From the NCBI GenBank assembly GCA_902517795.1, contig CABYDR010000005.1, positions 1 to 52,607 on the forward strand: 52,607 nucleotides of DNA, in the 5' to 3' direction. The notes under the pieces were generated by a model. It did no database searches. It saw only the letters and a program-made list of their open reading frames with translations, and was not told the DNA's origin. The stretch comes from an uncultured Woeseiaceae bacterium. GTDB taxonomy: Bacteria > Pseudomonadota > Gammaproteobacteria > Steroidobacterales > Woeseiaceae. Positions 42,803 to 52,607 of this stretch are shown piece by piece (the stretch's first letter is position 1; every line of letters begins with the position of its first letter). A program made the position numbers and the translations under genes.

Positions 42803-43076
42803 TCTTCTGAAAAAAATAAATATCAATATAAATCAATTGTTTAATTCCTAATTTTAAATAATTAATTAAATCATTCGCGCAAAAAGCGTACAAATAGTTT
42901 CTATAAGTAAAACTATTATGTAACTTTTTTTTCAATAAAATCAGACATATATTGTAGATTAGATATATTACTTAAGTAATTGATTTATAGTTCCAATTGG
43001 CTTCTTATATTTTATTTTTTTATTGATGGTTTTTCCCTAAGTCATTGTCTTCGCTGAAAATGATAATACTCAATTA

Positions 43077-43105
43077 TTGACGCTTAAAAAGCATGAGAAT
43101 ATAGT
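43077..43105 (+). promoter_or_regulatory. Sigma70-like promoter for mraZ/dcw cluster
   Basis: TTGACG (43077-43082), 17-nt spacer, TATAGT (43100-43105). Confidence 0.65.
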
Positions 43106-43114
43106 GTTTTTATG

Positions 43115-43139
43115 TGGGTAAATGTGGATATTAATGGTT
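43115..43139 (+). promoter_or_regulatory. MraZ operator: three TGGNN repeats at 10-bp period
   Basis: TGGGT-aaatg-TGGAT-attaa-TGGTT at 43115, 43125, 43135, between promoter and mraZ start. Confidence 0.75.
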
Positions 43140-43175
43140 AATACGGTCGTGTATACCAAATAATGATTAAAGAAA

Positions 43176-43628
43176 ATGATGTTTCGTGGAGTTACAAAAG
43201 TTACTTTAGATGCAAAAGGAAGATTAGCTATTCCTACAAGATACAGAGAAAAGCTAATCTCACGGTGCGATGGTCAAACAGTGGTCACGGTCGATCGAGA
43301 CTATTGCCTTTTGATTTATCCTTATCCAGATTGGGAAGAGATTGAGAGAAAATTGATTCGTTTACCAAGTTTAAATAAGCAAGCAAGACGACTACAGCGA
43401 TTGATGGTTGGTTATGCAACTGAAATTGAGCTAGACGGCAATGGAAGAATATTGATTTCAAAAGAACTAAGAGAATTTGCTGACATAGAACGTCATGCAA
43501 TCTTGATTGGTCAAGGAAAAAAATTTGAACTATGGGATGATCAAGCGTGGAGTGAAAAGCGTGATTCTTGGTTAAATATGGATGATGAAAATGACCTCTC
43601 TGGAGAGCTGGATACAATTTCACTTTGA
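43176..43628 (+). CDS. mraZ: Transcriptional regulator MraZ
   Basis: 150 aa; FRGVTKVTLDAKGRLAIPTRYRE, VGYATEIELDGNGRILISKELREFA. Confidence 0.96.
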   Translation: MMFRGVTKVTLDAKGRLAIPTRYREKLISRCDGQTVVTVDRDYCLLIYPYPDWEEIERKLIRLPSLNKQARRLQRLMVGYATEIELDGNGRILISKELREFADIERHAILIGQGKKFELWDDQAWSEKRDSWLNMDDENDLSGELDTISL

Positions 43629-43647
43629 TAATTTGAGATAAATTAAA

Positions 43648-44574
43648 GTGAACAAAGAGCACATACCTGTACTTCTTGATGAGGTTAAAGAGGGATTGAA
43701 TATAAAAAAAAATGGTATTTACATAGATGGTACTTTTGGGAGAGGTGGTCACAGCAAAATGATTTTGTCGCAGCTGGGATCAAAGGGTCGACTTGTTGGA
43801 ATAGATAGAGATCCTGAAGCAAGTGAAAGCTTAAATACAATATTTGAGACGGATGAAAGATTTAAATTTATAAAAAATGAAATGGCTAATATCAAAGAAA
43901 TAACAGTTGATAATTTTAAATCAGGAAAGATTAATGGACTCCTTCTTGATTTAGGGGTTTCATCACCACAATTGGACAATGCTTACAGGGGATTTAGTTT
44001 CCAAAAACAGGGCCCCCTGGACATGAGAATGGATTCAAATAATGGAATAAGTGCTGCCAAATGGCTTGAAAAGGTTAGTGAAAATAAATTAAGGCATATT
44101 CTATTCAAGTATGGTGAAGAGAGGTTCTCATCCAGAATTGCTAGGGCAATTATTAGACATAGGAAAGAAAAAATAATTAAAACAACCACAGAACTAGCAG
44201 ATATTGTAAAGAAAGCATATCCAAAGACTCATCAAAAAAAACATCCTGCAACAAAGACTTTTCAGGCAATTCGTATATATGTAAATGACGAATTAAAGCA
44301 GCTAGAGAAAGCTCTTAATGCCAGTATTGAAATACTAGAAAGAGGCGGAAGGATTTGTGTGATTAGTTTCCATTCACTTGAAGACAGAATTGTAAAAAGA
44401 TTCATGAAATCGGCCTCATTAGAGGCTGATCAATATAGAGGATTGCCTGAAGTTCCAGATGATTACAAGCCAAAATTAAAAATTATTGGGAAGGCTATAA
44501 AGTCAAAGGTTGATGAGATTTCCAATAACATCAGAAGTAGAAGTGCAGTGTTAAGGGTAGCAGAGAGATTATAG
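43648..44574 (+). CDS. rsmH: 16S rRNA (cytosine(1402)-N(4))-methyltransferase
   Basis: 308 aa; HIPVLLDEVKEGL, DGTFGRGGHSKMIL, LLLDLGVSSPQLD, ISFHSLEDRIVKRF. Confidence 0.96.
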   Translation: MNKEHIPVLLDEVKEGLNIKKNGIYIDGTFGRGGHSKMILSQLGSKGRLVGIDRDPEASESLNTIFETDERFKFIKNEMANIKEITVDNFKSGKINGLLLDLGVSSPQLDNAYRGFSFQKQGPLDMRMDSNNGISAAKWLEKVSENKLRHILFKYGEERFSSRIARAIIRHRKEKIIKTTTELADIVKKAYPKTHQKKHPATKTFQAIRIYVNDELKQLEKALNASIEILERGGRICVISFHSLEDRIVKRFMKSASLEADQYRGLPEVPDDYKPKLKIIGKAIKSKVDEISNNIRSRSAVLRVAERL

Positions 44575-44601
44575 ATTAATTAAATTGTAACGGAGGATTA
44601 A

Positions 44602-45750
44602 ATGTTTGAATTAATGGATGCTCACAGTCAGAGTGCCGTCATAAAAGTCATTGGTGTAGGTGGCGGAGGAGGAAATGCTGTTTCACATATGGTGAATACA
44701 GGAATTGAGGGAGTTGATTTTGTCTGTGCAAATACTGATGCTCAGGCTCTCAATACTGCAAAAGTTAAAACAGCATTACAAATTGGATGCAATATCACAA
44801 AAGGTTTAGGTGCTGGAGCTGACCCTGATATTGGTCGACAAGCCGCTATGGAAGACCGCGACAGAATTGTTGAAGTTATTGAGGGTGCAGATATGTTGTT
44901 TATAACTGCAGGAATGGGAGGAGGCACTGGAACTGGAGCAGCTCCAGTTGTTGCTCAAGTTGCTAAGGAGCTTGGAATATTGACTGTTGCTGTAGTCACT
45001 AAGCCATTTGAGCTTGAGGGATCAAAAAGAATGACAATTGCTGATCATGGTATAGCAGAGCTCAGTAAATACGTTGATTCACTTATTACAATACCAAATG
45101 AAAAACTTCTTGCGGTTCTCGGTTCTGACACAACACTTATTGATGCCTTTCAAGCCGCGAATGAAGTTCTTCAAGGTGCTGTACAAGGTATTGCCGAATT
45201 AATCACAACACCAGGAACAATGAATGTTGACTTTGCTGACGTTAGAACAGTTATGTCAGAGATGGGGATGGCCATGATGGGATCTGGTGTATCCAGTGGA
45301 GAGGGAAGAGCTAGAGAAGCTGCTGAGGCAGCAATCTCGAGTCCACTTCTCGAAGACGTCAACCTTTCTGGCGCAAATGGGATACTTGTTAATGTTACAT
45401 CTGATCTTAATTTGACTATTGGTGAATTTTCTGAAATTGGCGATACGATTAAAGAATTTGCTGCATCTGATGCTACAGTAATTATAGGGTCCGCTTTGGA
45501 TCAGTCGATGAAAGATGAGGTTAGGGTGACAGTCGTTGCTACTGGATTAGGAAAGCATGCTTCCCAATCTTCACCAATGAGAATCATAAAAAAGGACAAT
45601 GCAGATAACAAAGATGCTTCTCCAGATTACGATTCACTCAGTAAGCCCATTTCTGAGAGAAAAAGAGCGGTAGGAGATGATGTAAATGATTCTGAAACTA
45701 CCGAAGATTTGTTGAATGTCCCTGCTTTTCTCAGAAGGCAGGCTGATTAA
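44602..45750 (+). CDS. ftsZ: Cell division protein FtsZ
   Basis: 382 aa; [35 protein letters not shown]-terminal peptide [18 protein letters not shown] Shine-Dalgarno. Confidence 0.98.
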   Translation: MFELMDAHSQSAVIKVIGVGGGGGNAVSHMVNTGIEGVDFVCANTDAQALNTAKVKTALQIGCNITKGLGAGADPDIGRQAAMEDRDRIVEVIEGADMLFITAGMGGGTGTGAAPVVAQVAKELGILTVAVVTKPFELEGSKRMTIADHGIAELSKYVDSLITIPNEKLLAVLGSDTTLIDAFQAANEVLQGAVQGIAELITTPGTMNVDFADVRTVMSEMGMAMMGSGVSSGEGRAREAAEAAISSPLLEDVNLSGANGILVNVTSDLNLTIGEFSEIGDTIKEFAASDATVIIGSALDQSMKDEVRVTVVATGLGKHASQSSPMRIIKKDNADNKDASPDYDSLSKPISERKRAVGDDVNDSETTEDLLNVPAFLRRQAD

Positions 45751-45759
45751 AGCAAATTG

Positions 45760-45786
45760 TTATTGAGCAGCACTGCTGCTCAATAA
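45760..45786 (+). other. Perfect 12-bp stem-loop between ftsZ and ftsL
   Basis: TTATTGAGCAGC-ACT-GCTGCTCAATAA; no T-tract on either side. Confidence 0.9.
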
Positions 45787-45832
45787 TATGGGGGTTATTT
45801 TCTGGATATGATTTCTTCAGAAAAAATCGAAG

Positions 45833-46111
45833 ATGAATCATTTTAATTCATCATTTAAATTATTTTTGAGCATTCTGATCTGCTCTTCCTCTGCCATATC
45901 GATGATTTTTATTAAACATGAATCTCGAGAGCTTTTCATTGAGTTAGAAGATTTAAAACAAGCTAGAGATGAGCTAAACATAAAGTGGAGTGAGCTCAAA
46001 TCACAGGAAAACCGCTTGGCAAATTCAGTCAGAATAGAACAACTTGCAAAAGAAAATCTTGAAATGCATAAACCGAACCTTGATAGCATGAGGATATATA
46101 AGAAAAAATGA
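45833..46111 (+). CDS. ftsL: Cell division protein FtsL
   Basis: 92 aa; N-terminal TM plus coiled coil; overlaps ftsI start by 4 nt; position before ftsI. Confidence 0.85.
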   Translation: MNHFNSSFKLFLSILICSSSAISMIFIKHESRELFIELEDLKQARDELNIKWSELKSQENRLANSVRIEQLAKENLEMHKPNLDSMRIYKKK

Positions 46112-47823
46112 GAAGGGGTGCAGAAACCAGAGAAGAGATTTCTCGAAGATTTGTTGTAAGATCACTCTGGGTTTTTGGGGTGTTCGTGTTTTTTTCTTTC
46201 TTTTTGGTGGTCAGAGCAACTTACCTGCAGGTTCTGAATAAAAATTTTTTAATAGAGCAGGGGAATATCAGGCAAATCAGAGATATAAATATTGCAGCAT
46301 ACCGTGGAACAATAAATGATCGAAATAATAAGCCATTAGCAATTAGTATCCCTGTTGATACTATCTCTATCAATCCTAAGAACTTTAATGAGGACGATAT
46401 AAAACTCGAACAGCTCTCTGTTCTGCTTAGGAGGGATCATGAAGAATTAAAAAAATCAATCAAAAATTCTAAGAACAAAAGTTTCTTGTATATCGAAAGG
46501 AAGGTACCTACAGATATTTCAGATCAGATAAAGTTACTTAATATAGCTAAATTGGATTTCAAGAGAGAGTATAAACGCTCATACCCTGCCGGTGAGATAA
46601 TTTCACAACTTTTGGGTCTAACTAATATAAATGAGGAGGGAAAAGAGGGAGTGGAGTTACAGTATGATGCATCTCTTAGGGGGATTCCAGGTGTCAAGAG
46701 AATTCTTAAAGATAAGCACAATAGACATATTGAAAATATAAAAATAATCAAATCCCCTAAATCAGGAACAGATCTTATGCTTAGTATTGATCTGAGGTTG
46801 CAGCATATTGCTCACAGGGCATTAGAGAGAGCGATAATAGAAAATAAGGCATATTCTGGAAGCGTGATTCTTGTGGATGCCCCAAGAGGTGAAATCTTGG
46901 CAATAGCAAATTACCCTTCGTATGATAACAACGAGACATTTTCTCTGAATCCTGATTCTATGAGGAATCGAGCAATTATTGATATGTATGAACCCGGTTC
47001 AAGTATAAAGCCATTTATACTGGCCAGAGCTGTTGATTCTGGTTTGTATGATTTGGCTAGCCTCATTGATACGTCTCCTGTAAAAATTGGATCCAGAACT
47101 ATAAGAGACAGAAGAGAACTTGGCGAGGTAGATTTAGCTACAGTTCTTATGAAATCCTCTAATGCAGGTATGAGTAGAATTGGTTTGAGCCTTGAGTCTG
47201 ATGCATTATGGGAAATGATGAGTGATTTTGGGTTTGGTACATATGTCACCGATGGTTTTCCTGGAGAATCGAGGGGTCGATTACATCACCATACTGAGTG
47301 GGGAGAAATCGGTAAAGCTACAATGTCATATGGATATGGTATTACGGTAACCCCGATACAACTTGCTCAAGCATATTCAGTGATAGCGAACAATGGTCTA
47401 TATGCCCCATTATCTTTGCGCAAGGGCTTGTTTCAAGAGAGCAAGAGAGTCATTAATGAAGATACGGCCAAAACTCTTCTCAGAATGCTCGAACAAGTTG
47501 TAGAAGACGGTACCTCAAAAAAAGCTGCTGTTAATGGCTATCGTATTGGAGGAAAGTCAGGAACAGCATGGAAAACCTCAGGAGCGGGTGGATACAGCAC
47601 AGACAGATATAGATCAATATTTGCTGGAATTGCACCTATCGATGATCCGAGATTAGTCGCTGTTGTATTCATTGAAGAACCAACAGGAGAATTCTATTAT
47701 GGGGGCGATGTTGCAGCGCCTGTTTTTTCAGAAATAATTTCACAATCACTTCAATTGCTCTCGATTCCACCCCAAGGCTTCATTACAAAACCAGATTTAG
47801 TTGCAGATAATAAAAACGATTAA
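46108..47823 (+). CDS. ftsI: Peptidoglycan D,D-transpeptidase FtsI (PBP3)
   Basis: 571 aa; YEPGSSIKPF (SxxK), MKSSNAGMS (SxN), GGKSGTAWK (KSG). Confidence 0.96.
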   Translation: MRRGAETREEISRRFVVRSLWVFGVFVFFSFFLVVRATYLQVLNKNFLIEQGNIRQIRDINIAAYRGTINDRNNKPLAISIPVDTISINPKNFNEDDIKLEQLSVLLRRDHEELKKSIKNSKNKSFLYIERKVPTDISDQIKLLNIAKLDFKREYKRSYPAGEIISQLLGLTNINEEGKEGVELQYDASLRGIPGVKRILKDKHNRHIENIKIIKSPKSGTDLMLSIDLRLQHIAHRALERAIIENKAYSGSVILVDAPRGEILAIANYPSYDNNETFSLNPDSMRNRAIIDMYEPGSSIKPFILARAVDSGLYDLASLIDTSPVKIGSRTIRDRRELGEVDLATVLMKSSNAGMSRIGLSLESDALWEMMSDFGFGTYVTDGFPGESRGRLHHHTEWGEIGKATMSYGYGITVTPIQLAQAYSVIANNGLYAPLSLRKGLFQESKRVINEDTAKTLLRMLEQVVEDGTSKKAAVNGYRIGGKSGTAWKTSGAGGYSTDRYRSIFAGIAPIDDPRLVAVVFIEEPTGEFYYGGDVAAPVFSEIISQSLQLLSIPPQGFITKPDLVADNKND

Positions 47824-47832
47824 TTTATTTTA

Positions 47833-49326
47833 ATGAAATCAAAAGCACATAACCTCAAGGATCTTTTGTCTGGAATAACAGATGCCCCACCAATCAAATA
47901 CAATAATATTTGTGATGACAGTAGATATATTGATAAAGGTAATGTTTTCTTTGCAGTTAAGGGTTTAAGTTCTGATGGTTGTGATTATATAGAGTCCGCT
48001 ATTGATTCTGGTGCATGTGCAGTTGTCTATGAGCCACCTTATGATCTAACTAATATTGAGACATCAGTCCCAATCATCGCTGTAGAAGATTTAAAATTAG
48101 AAATTTCTAAGATAGTTTCGAGACATTATGAGAGCAGTATCAATGAAATGAACATCATTGGTGTTACAGGAACAAATGGGAAAACAACTGTATCCTGGTT
48201 AATCCATCAAGGGTTTAAAAAAATTGGATATAAATCAGCTTATATTGGTACATTGGGATATGGCCTTGAAAATCTAAATCCCAATGAATTAACCACACCA
48301 TCATGCATGAAATTGCATAAGATACTGAGTGAATTTCAAAATTCTGGTGTTGAGTATGTAGTTATGGAAATTTCGTCTCATGCAATTGATCAGAGGAGAA
48401 TAGAAGGGATAAATTTCAACTCAGTTATTTTTACAAATTTATCCAGAGATCACATTGATTATCATGGAACCATGGAGAACTATGGTGAAACAAAGGCAAA
48501 ACTTTTTTTGGAGAGAAAATCAAAGATCAAAATTATTAATATAAATGATTCCTATGGAAGTTCACTTATAGAGCGTATTGATGGGGAGGTAATCTCTACT
48601 TCAATTGAACCCATCAATAATGAGGTAGATAAGTTCATCCATGTAACCAATTACGAAATCAATGGATCTGGATTTGATATTGATTTGAAGTCATCTTGGG
48701 GCGCTCTCAAAACTCATGTTCCACTCTTAGGAAAATTTAATATTGAGAATTTCATACAAGCTATAGCCTTATTTTTAAGTCTCGGTTTTTCATTGAATAA
48801 GATTCAGGAAATAATAGAGGAAATGAGAACCCCATCGGGCAGAATGGAATTAGTTGATCTTAGTAATGCCTCCTTGTTACCGAAAGTTTTAGTTGATTTT
48901 TCTCACACTCCAGATGCCTTGAAACTCTCTCTTCAATCAATTCGCAATCATTATGATGGAAAAATTTGGTGTGTATTCGGCTGTGGAGGTGATCGAGATA
49001 GAGGAAAAAGAAAAATGATGGGTAAAATAGCAGAGCAGTATGCCGATTATGTCATTGTAACAAGTGATAATCCAAGGAATGAAAATCCTGAAAAAATCAT
49101 ATCAGATATTCTCGAGGGAATTTCTATTGAGGTCGAGACAATTGTGAACAGAGAAGAAGCGATTAATTTCGCCGTTATGAAGGCAGATAAGAATGAAATT
49201 ATCCTGGTCGCAGGTAAAGGTCATGAGAGTTATCAAAAAATTGGAAAAAAAACTTTGGATTTTTCAGATCATGAGATTTCAAAGAGCTCTTTGATAAGAA
49301 GGCTGAGGAAAATCAAAAATGATTGA
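47833..49326 (+). CDS. murE: UDP-N-acetylmuramoyl-tripeptide synthase MurE
   Basis: 497 aa; VTGTNGKTTVSWLIHQ, TSDNPRNENPEKII (meso-DAP type), AGKGHESYQ. Confidence 0.96.
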   Translation: MKSKAHNLKDLLSGITDAPPIKYNNICDDSRYIDKGNVFFAVKGLSSDGCDYIESAIDSGACAVVYEPPYDLTNIETSVPIIAVEDLKLEISKIVSRHYESSINEMNIIGVTGTNGKTTVSWLIHQGFKKIGYKSAYIGTLGYGLENLNPNELTTPSCMKLHKILSEFQNSGVEYVVMEISSHAIDQRRIEGINFNSVIFTNLSRDHIDYHGTMENYGETKAKLFLERKSKIKIININDSYGSSLIERIDGEVISTSIEPINNEVDKFIHVTNYEINGSGFDIDLKSSWGALKTHVPLLGKFNIENFIQAIALFLSLGFSLNKIQEIIEEMRTPSGRMELVDLSNASLLPKVLVDFSHTPDALKLSLQSIRNHYDGKIWCVFGCGGDRDRGKRKMMGKIAEQYADYVIVTSDNPRNENPEKIISDILEGISIEVETIVNREEAINFAVMKADKNEIILVAGKGHESYQKIGKKTLDFSDHEISKSSLIRRLRKIKND

Positions 49327-50668
49327 TCTAAAGTTATCAGAAATTGCAATATCAATTAATGGCAACTTTCGCGGCGAAGAAAAAAATATAAGAGGGGTAT
49401 CGACAGATACAAGAACAATTAAAGAGGATCAATTATTTTTTGGTTTAAGAGGGCCAAATTTTAATGGAAATGAATTTATCAATGTCGCAAAAAAAAATGG
49501 GGCCGCTGCATATGTTGTTGATTCAAAGAATATTAATGACATTCAAACTATTCATGTAAAAGACACAAAGTTGGCTCTAGGAGATCTCGCTAGAGTATGG
49601 AGAAAGCGACTGTCCCCTGTTTTTATAGGAATTACGGGTAGCAACGGAAAAACAACACTCAAAGAGATGGTAAGTACCTGTTTTTCTCAGAATCATAAAA
49701 CATTTAATACAGTGGGTAATTACAATAATGATATTGGAATGCCTCTCATGATATTGGATATGAACAATACATACGAATATGCAGTATTAGAAATGGGTGC
49801 AAGCAAACCTGGCGATATTAAATATCTGGTTGATGTTGCTTATCCGGATGTTGTTGTGATAAATAATGCGGCACCTGCACACCTCGTTGGTTTCGAGAGC
49901 ATTAATGGAGTGGCCAATGCAAAAGGTGAGATATTACAAGGTGAAGTAACACCGAAGTTTGCCATCCTAAATCACGATGATTCATTTTATGATTTATGGG
50001 TTGAAATGGCCTCAAACTCAGAAATTATCAGCTTTGGAAGCAATTGTGATGCGATGATTCACCCTGAGCGTGTTTCGTTGGAGAGAAATTATTCATCATT
50101 TATATTGAGGACGCCCATGGGATCCATAAATATACATTTGAAATTGTTAGGTATGCATAACGTATTGAATGCGTGTGCTGCAGCAGCTGTAATGCTTTCT
50201 CAATCGAAGAGTTTATCAGAAATTAAGAATGGGCTGGAATCTACCATACCTGTTTCAGGAAGATTAGAGATAAAAGAATCTCAACATGGCCATGAAATTA
50301 TTGATGACACATATAACTCCAATCCAACAAGTATGAGTGTTGCTATTGAATTTCTTAGAAAAAGAGAAAAAACCAAGGTTTTTGTAATGGGAGATATGTT
50401 GGAACTCGGCAAGGAAGAAGAAAGAATGCATAAAGAGTTAGGAGAAAAGTTAAATCATGCTGATATTGATTATCTTTTTGGAATTGGTGAACTGGCCAAG
50501 CATACAGTTGATTCATTCGAGAAAGAAGGGTTTTGGTATGAAGATATTGATTGCATGATTGATGATATAGCATCTATGATGCTAAAAAATAGAGAAATGA
50601 GTATATTGGTTAAGGGTTCGCGCTCAATGAAGATGGAAAGAGTGATCAAAGTTTTATCAGTGCAATGA
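49319..50668 (+). CDS. murF: UDP-N-acetylmuramoyl-tripeptide:D-Ala-D-Ala ligase MurF
   Basis: 449 aa; ITGSNGKTTLKEMVST, DDTYNSNPTSM; 8-nt overlap with murE. Confidence 0.96.
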   Translation: MIDLKLSEIAISINGNFRGEEKNIRGVSTDTRTIKEDQLFFGLRGPNFNGNEFINVAKKNGAAAYVVDSKNINDIQTIHVKDTKLALGDLARVWRKRLSPVFIGITGSNGKTTLKEMVSTCFSQNHKTFNTVGNYNNDIGMPLMILDMNNTYEYAVLEMGASKPGDIKYLVDVAYPDVVVINNAAPAHLVGFESINGVANAKGEILQGEVTPKFAILNHDDSFYDLWVEMASNSEIISFGSNCDAMIHPERVSLERNYSSFILRTPMGSINIHLKLLGMHNVLNACAAAAVMLSQSKSLSEIKNGLESTIPVSGRLEIKESQHGHEIIDDTYNSNPTSMSVAIEFLRKREKTKVFVMGDMLELGKEEERMHKELGEKLNHADIDYLFGIGELAKHTVDSFEKEGFWYEDIDCMIDDIASMMLKNREMSILVKGSRSMKMERVIKVLSVQ

Positions 50669-50682
50669 AGTGAGACAACATT

Positions 50683-51765
50683 ATGATGCTTTATTTAACA
50701 AATTATTTAGCTCAATTTGAATCTAGTTTTTATGTTTTCAATTACATAACTATCAGAGCGATTTTGGGAGCATTAACATCATTGATCATTTCAATGATTT
50801 TGGGCCCAAGGATGATAGCAAAGCTTCACTTAATTCAGCTCAATCAGCCTGTCAGAGATGACGGACCAGAAAGTCATAAAGAAAAAATTGGCACACCAAC
50901 AATGGGTGGTGCTTTGATTATCATGTCAATTTCACTGGCAACATTAATGTGGGCAGAAATAAATAATCCTTTTATATGGATAATACTTTTCGTGACTATT
51001 TCATTTGGTTTTCTTGGGTATATTGATGACTATCAGAAAATAATCAAAAATAATTCTGATGGAATTTCAGCATCGAAAAAACTTTTTTGGCAATCTCTTA
51101 TTGCAATAATAGCAATAATGCTTCTGATAAAATTTAATACAGATTCTAATTCAACGTCTTTATTGATACCCTACTTAAAAAATACAATGATTGAGCTTGG
51201 TATTTTGCATCTGATCATTTCATTTTTCTTCATTATCGGTTTTAGCAATGCTGTAAATCTAACTGATGGGTTGGATGGATTAGCAATTATGCCAACTGTT
51301 CTTGTTGCTGGTGCTTTAGGTATTTTTTCATATGTCACTGGAAATATAAATTTTTCAACCTATCTTGATATTCCATATGTTGACGGCGCTGGAGAGATCT
51401 TTGTTTTCTGCGCAGCACTAGTTGGTGCTGGCCTAGGATTTTTATGGTTCAATACATACCCTGCTCAAGTCTTTATGGGAGATGTTGGGTCATTATCTAT
51501 TGGTGCATCACTGGGGGTCATAGCAGTAATAATAAAACAAGAAATTGTTCTGGTAATTATGGGTGGAGTATTCGTTGCTGAAACATTATCAGTAATGATT
51601 CAAGTCGCTTCTTTTAAGTTAACTGGAAAAAGAATTTTCAGGATGGCGCCATTGCATCATCATTATGAGCTAAAAGGATGGAAAGAGCCAAAGATCATTG
51701 TAAGGTTTTGGATCATTACTGTGATATTAGTATTAATTGGTTTAGCAAGCCTAAAAATAAGATAG
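50683..51765 (+). CDS. mraY: Phospho-N-acetylmuramoyl-pentapeptide transferase
   Basis: 360 aa; [37 protein letters not shown]. Confidence 0.97.
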   Translation: MMLYLTNYLAQFESSFYVFNYITIRAILGALTSLIISMILGPRMIAKLHLIQLNQPVRDDGPESHKEKIGTPTMGGALIIMSISLATLMWAEINNPFIWIILFVTISFGFLGYIDDYQKIIKNNSDGISASKKLFWQSLIAIIAIMLLIKFNTDSNSTSLLIPYLKNTMIELGILHLIISFFFIIGFSNAVNLTDGLDGLAIMPTVLVAGALGIFSYVTGNINFSTYLDIPYVDGAGEIFVFCAALVGAGLGFLWFNTYPAQVFMGDVGSLSIGASLGVIAVIIKQEIVLVIMGGVFVAETLSVMIQVASFKLTGKRIFRMAPLHHHYELKGWKEPKIIVRFWIITVILVLIGLASLKIR

Positions 51766-51770
51766 ATTTA

Positions 51771-52607
51771 GTGAACAAAAAAAATTCTCTCCAGAAAACT
51801 ATTCAAAATAAATATTTTGTATTTGGAATGGGCAAGACTGGCTTGTCTGTTGCAAATTTTCTTAAAAGAAATAATAAAAATGCAATTTATTTTGATTCAA
51901 GAAAAAACCCTCCTCAACTAAAGGATTTTAAGAAATTATTTAAAAAAGAAAATATTTTTATAGAAAAGATAGAGAAAAAGAATCTTGATGAGATAACTCA
52001 CGTAATAGTCTCTCCCGGAATTAACGACTGCAATGATCTACTAAAAATTTTCAAAAAAAACAACATCCCCATACATTCAGATATTGATTTATATGTAGAG
52101 AATACGGCTAAAAGGTTTGTAGCTATCACTGGTACTAATGGTAAAAGCACTGTAACTGAATTGGTTTCATTTTTATGTAATAACGCTGGCCTCAAATCAT
52201 CGGCAGGGGGAAATTTAGGTACACCAGCATTGGATCTCATTGATGACGAGTCTGAATTACATATCTTAGAGTTATCAAGTTTTCATCTTCATAGATGTTC
52301 TAATTTACCGGCAAATGTCGCTGTGCTTTTAAATATATCTCGTGATCATATAGATTGGCATGGTGATGAGGAAAGCTATAGGCAAGCAAAATTTCGAGTC
52401 TTAAAAGATGCATCCAGCTCAGTCTTTAATCACGATATTCCAGGAGTTTTGAATTACCTTAATAATAAACTAAGTGTAAGTTTTGGATCACGAAAAACAA
52501 AAAAAGATTCTTATGGTCTTTTACCTAAAGATGATGAAATTTTACTTACTTACAATGAAAAAAAGATAGTCGGTTCCAGTCAATTGAAACTTTTTGGGAT
52601 ACATAAC
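51771..52607 (+). CDS. murD: UDP-N-acetylmuramoylalanine-D-glutamate ligase, 3'-truncated by window; not in ORF track
   Basis: GTG start; open frame to the window edge: VNKKNSLQKTIQNKYFVFGMGKTGLSVANFL...FVAITGTNGKSTVTELVSFL...GGNLGTPALDL...LNISRDHIDWHG. Confidence 0.93.
   Translation, partial: MNKKNSLQKTIQNKYFVFGMGKTGLSVANFLKRNNKNAIYFDSRKNPPQLKDFKKLFKKENIFIEKIEKKNLDEITHVIVSPGINDCNDLLKIFKKNNIPIHSDIDLYVENTAKRFVAITGTNGKSTVTELVSFLCNNAGLKSSAGGNLGTPALDLIDDESELHILELSSFHLHRCSNLPANVAVLLNISRDHIDWHGDEESYRQAKFRVLKDASSSVFNHDIPGVLNYLNNKLSVSFGSRKTKKDSYGLLPKDDEILLTYNEKKIVGSSQLKLFGIHN

Noticed and set aside
42750-42935. 61-aa minus-strand ORF overlapping the rnpB 3' end
   Set aside because: Overlaps a clear RNase P RNA; composition is that of random AT-rich sequence.
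43163-43345. ORF overlapping the mraZ start
   Set aside because: Out of frame with mraZ, no homology features; mraZ is clearly the real gene.

Overview
AT-rich bacterial chromosomal window, most likely gammaproteobacterial and possibly marine, judged only from gene families and synteny. It is almost entirely densely packed housekeeping genes. In order: split B12-dependent class II RNR (nrdJa/nrdJb); hldE-waaA; tolC and a rhodanese; hppA-pfp with divergent adk; rnd; a membrane protein and mpl; hemL; a metallophosphoesterase; ahcY-metK; tkt-gap-pgk; a PhoX/DUF839 protein; a MoxR/VWA pair; mgtE; lptB-lptA-lptC-kdsC-kdsD-yrbG; ibaG-murA; petABC; sspA-sspB; lppC/lpoA and rsmI; a NicO/UreH-like transporter; RNase P RNA (rnpB); and a division/cell-wall cluster (mraZ-rsmH-ftsZ-ftsL-ftsI-murE-murF-mraY-murD). 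The murD gene is cut by the window end and missing from the ORF track. I found no CRISPR array, phage, transposon or defence island. The strongest oddity is ftsZ sitting between rsmH and ftsL, followed by a perfect 12-bp stem-loop with no U-tract. Other points of interest: a near-consensus NrdR box at nrdJ, a MraZ operator with a 10-bp period, a K+-independent H+-PPase/PPi-PFK module, a GAPDH lacking the usual NAD-specificity Asp, a half-lost zinc site in Adk, a KR (not RR) Tat motif in the Rieske protein, absence of mla and rpoN at the yrb locus, and six tail-to-tail gene pairs with almost no intergenic space.
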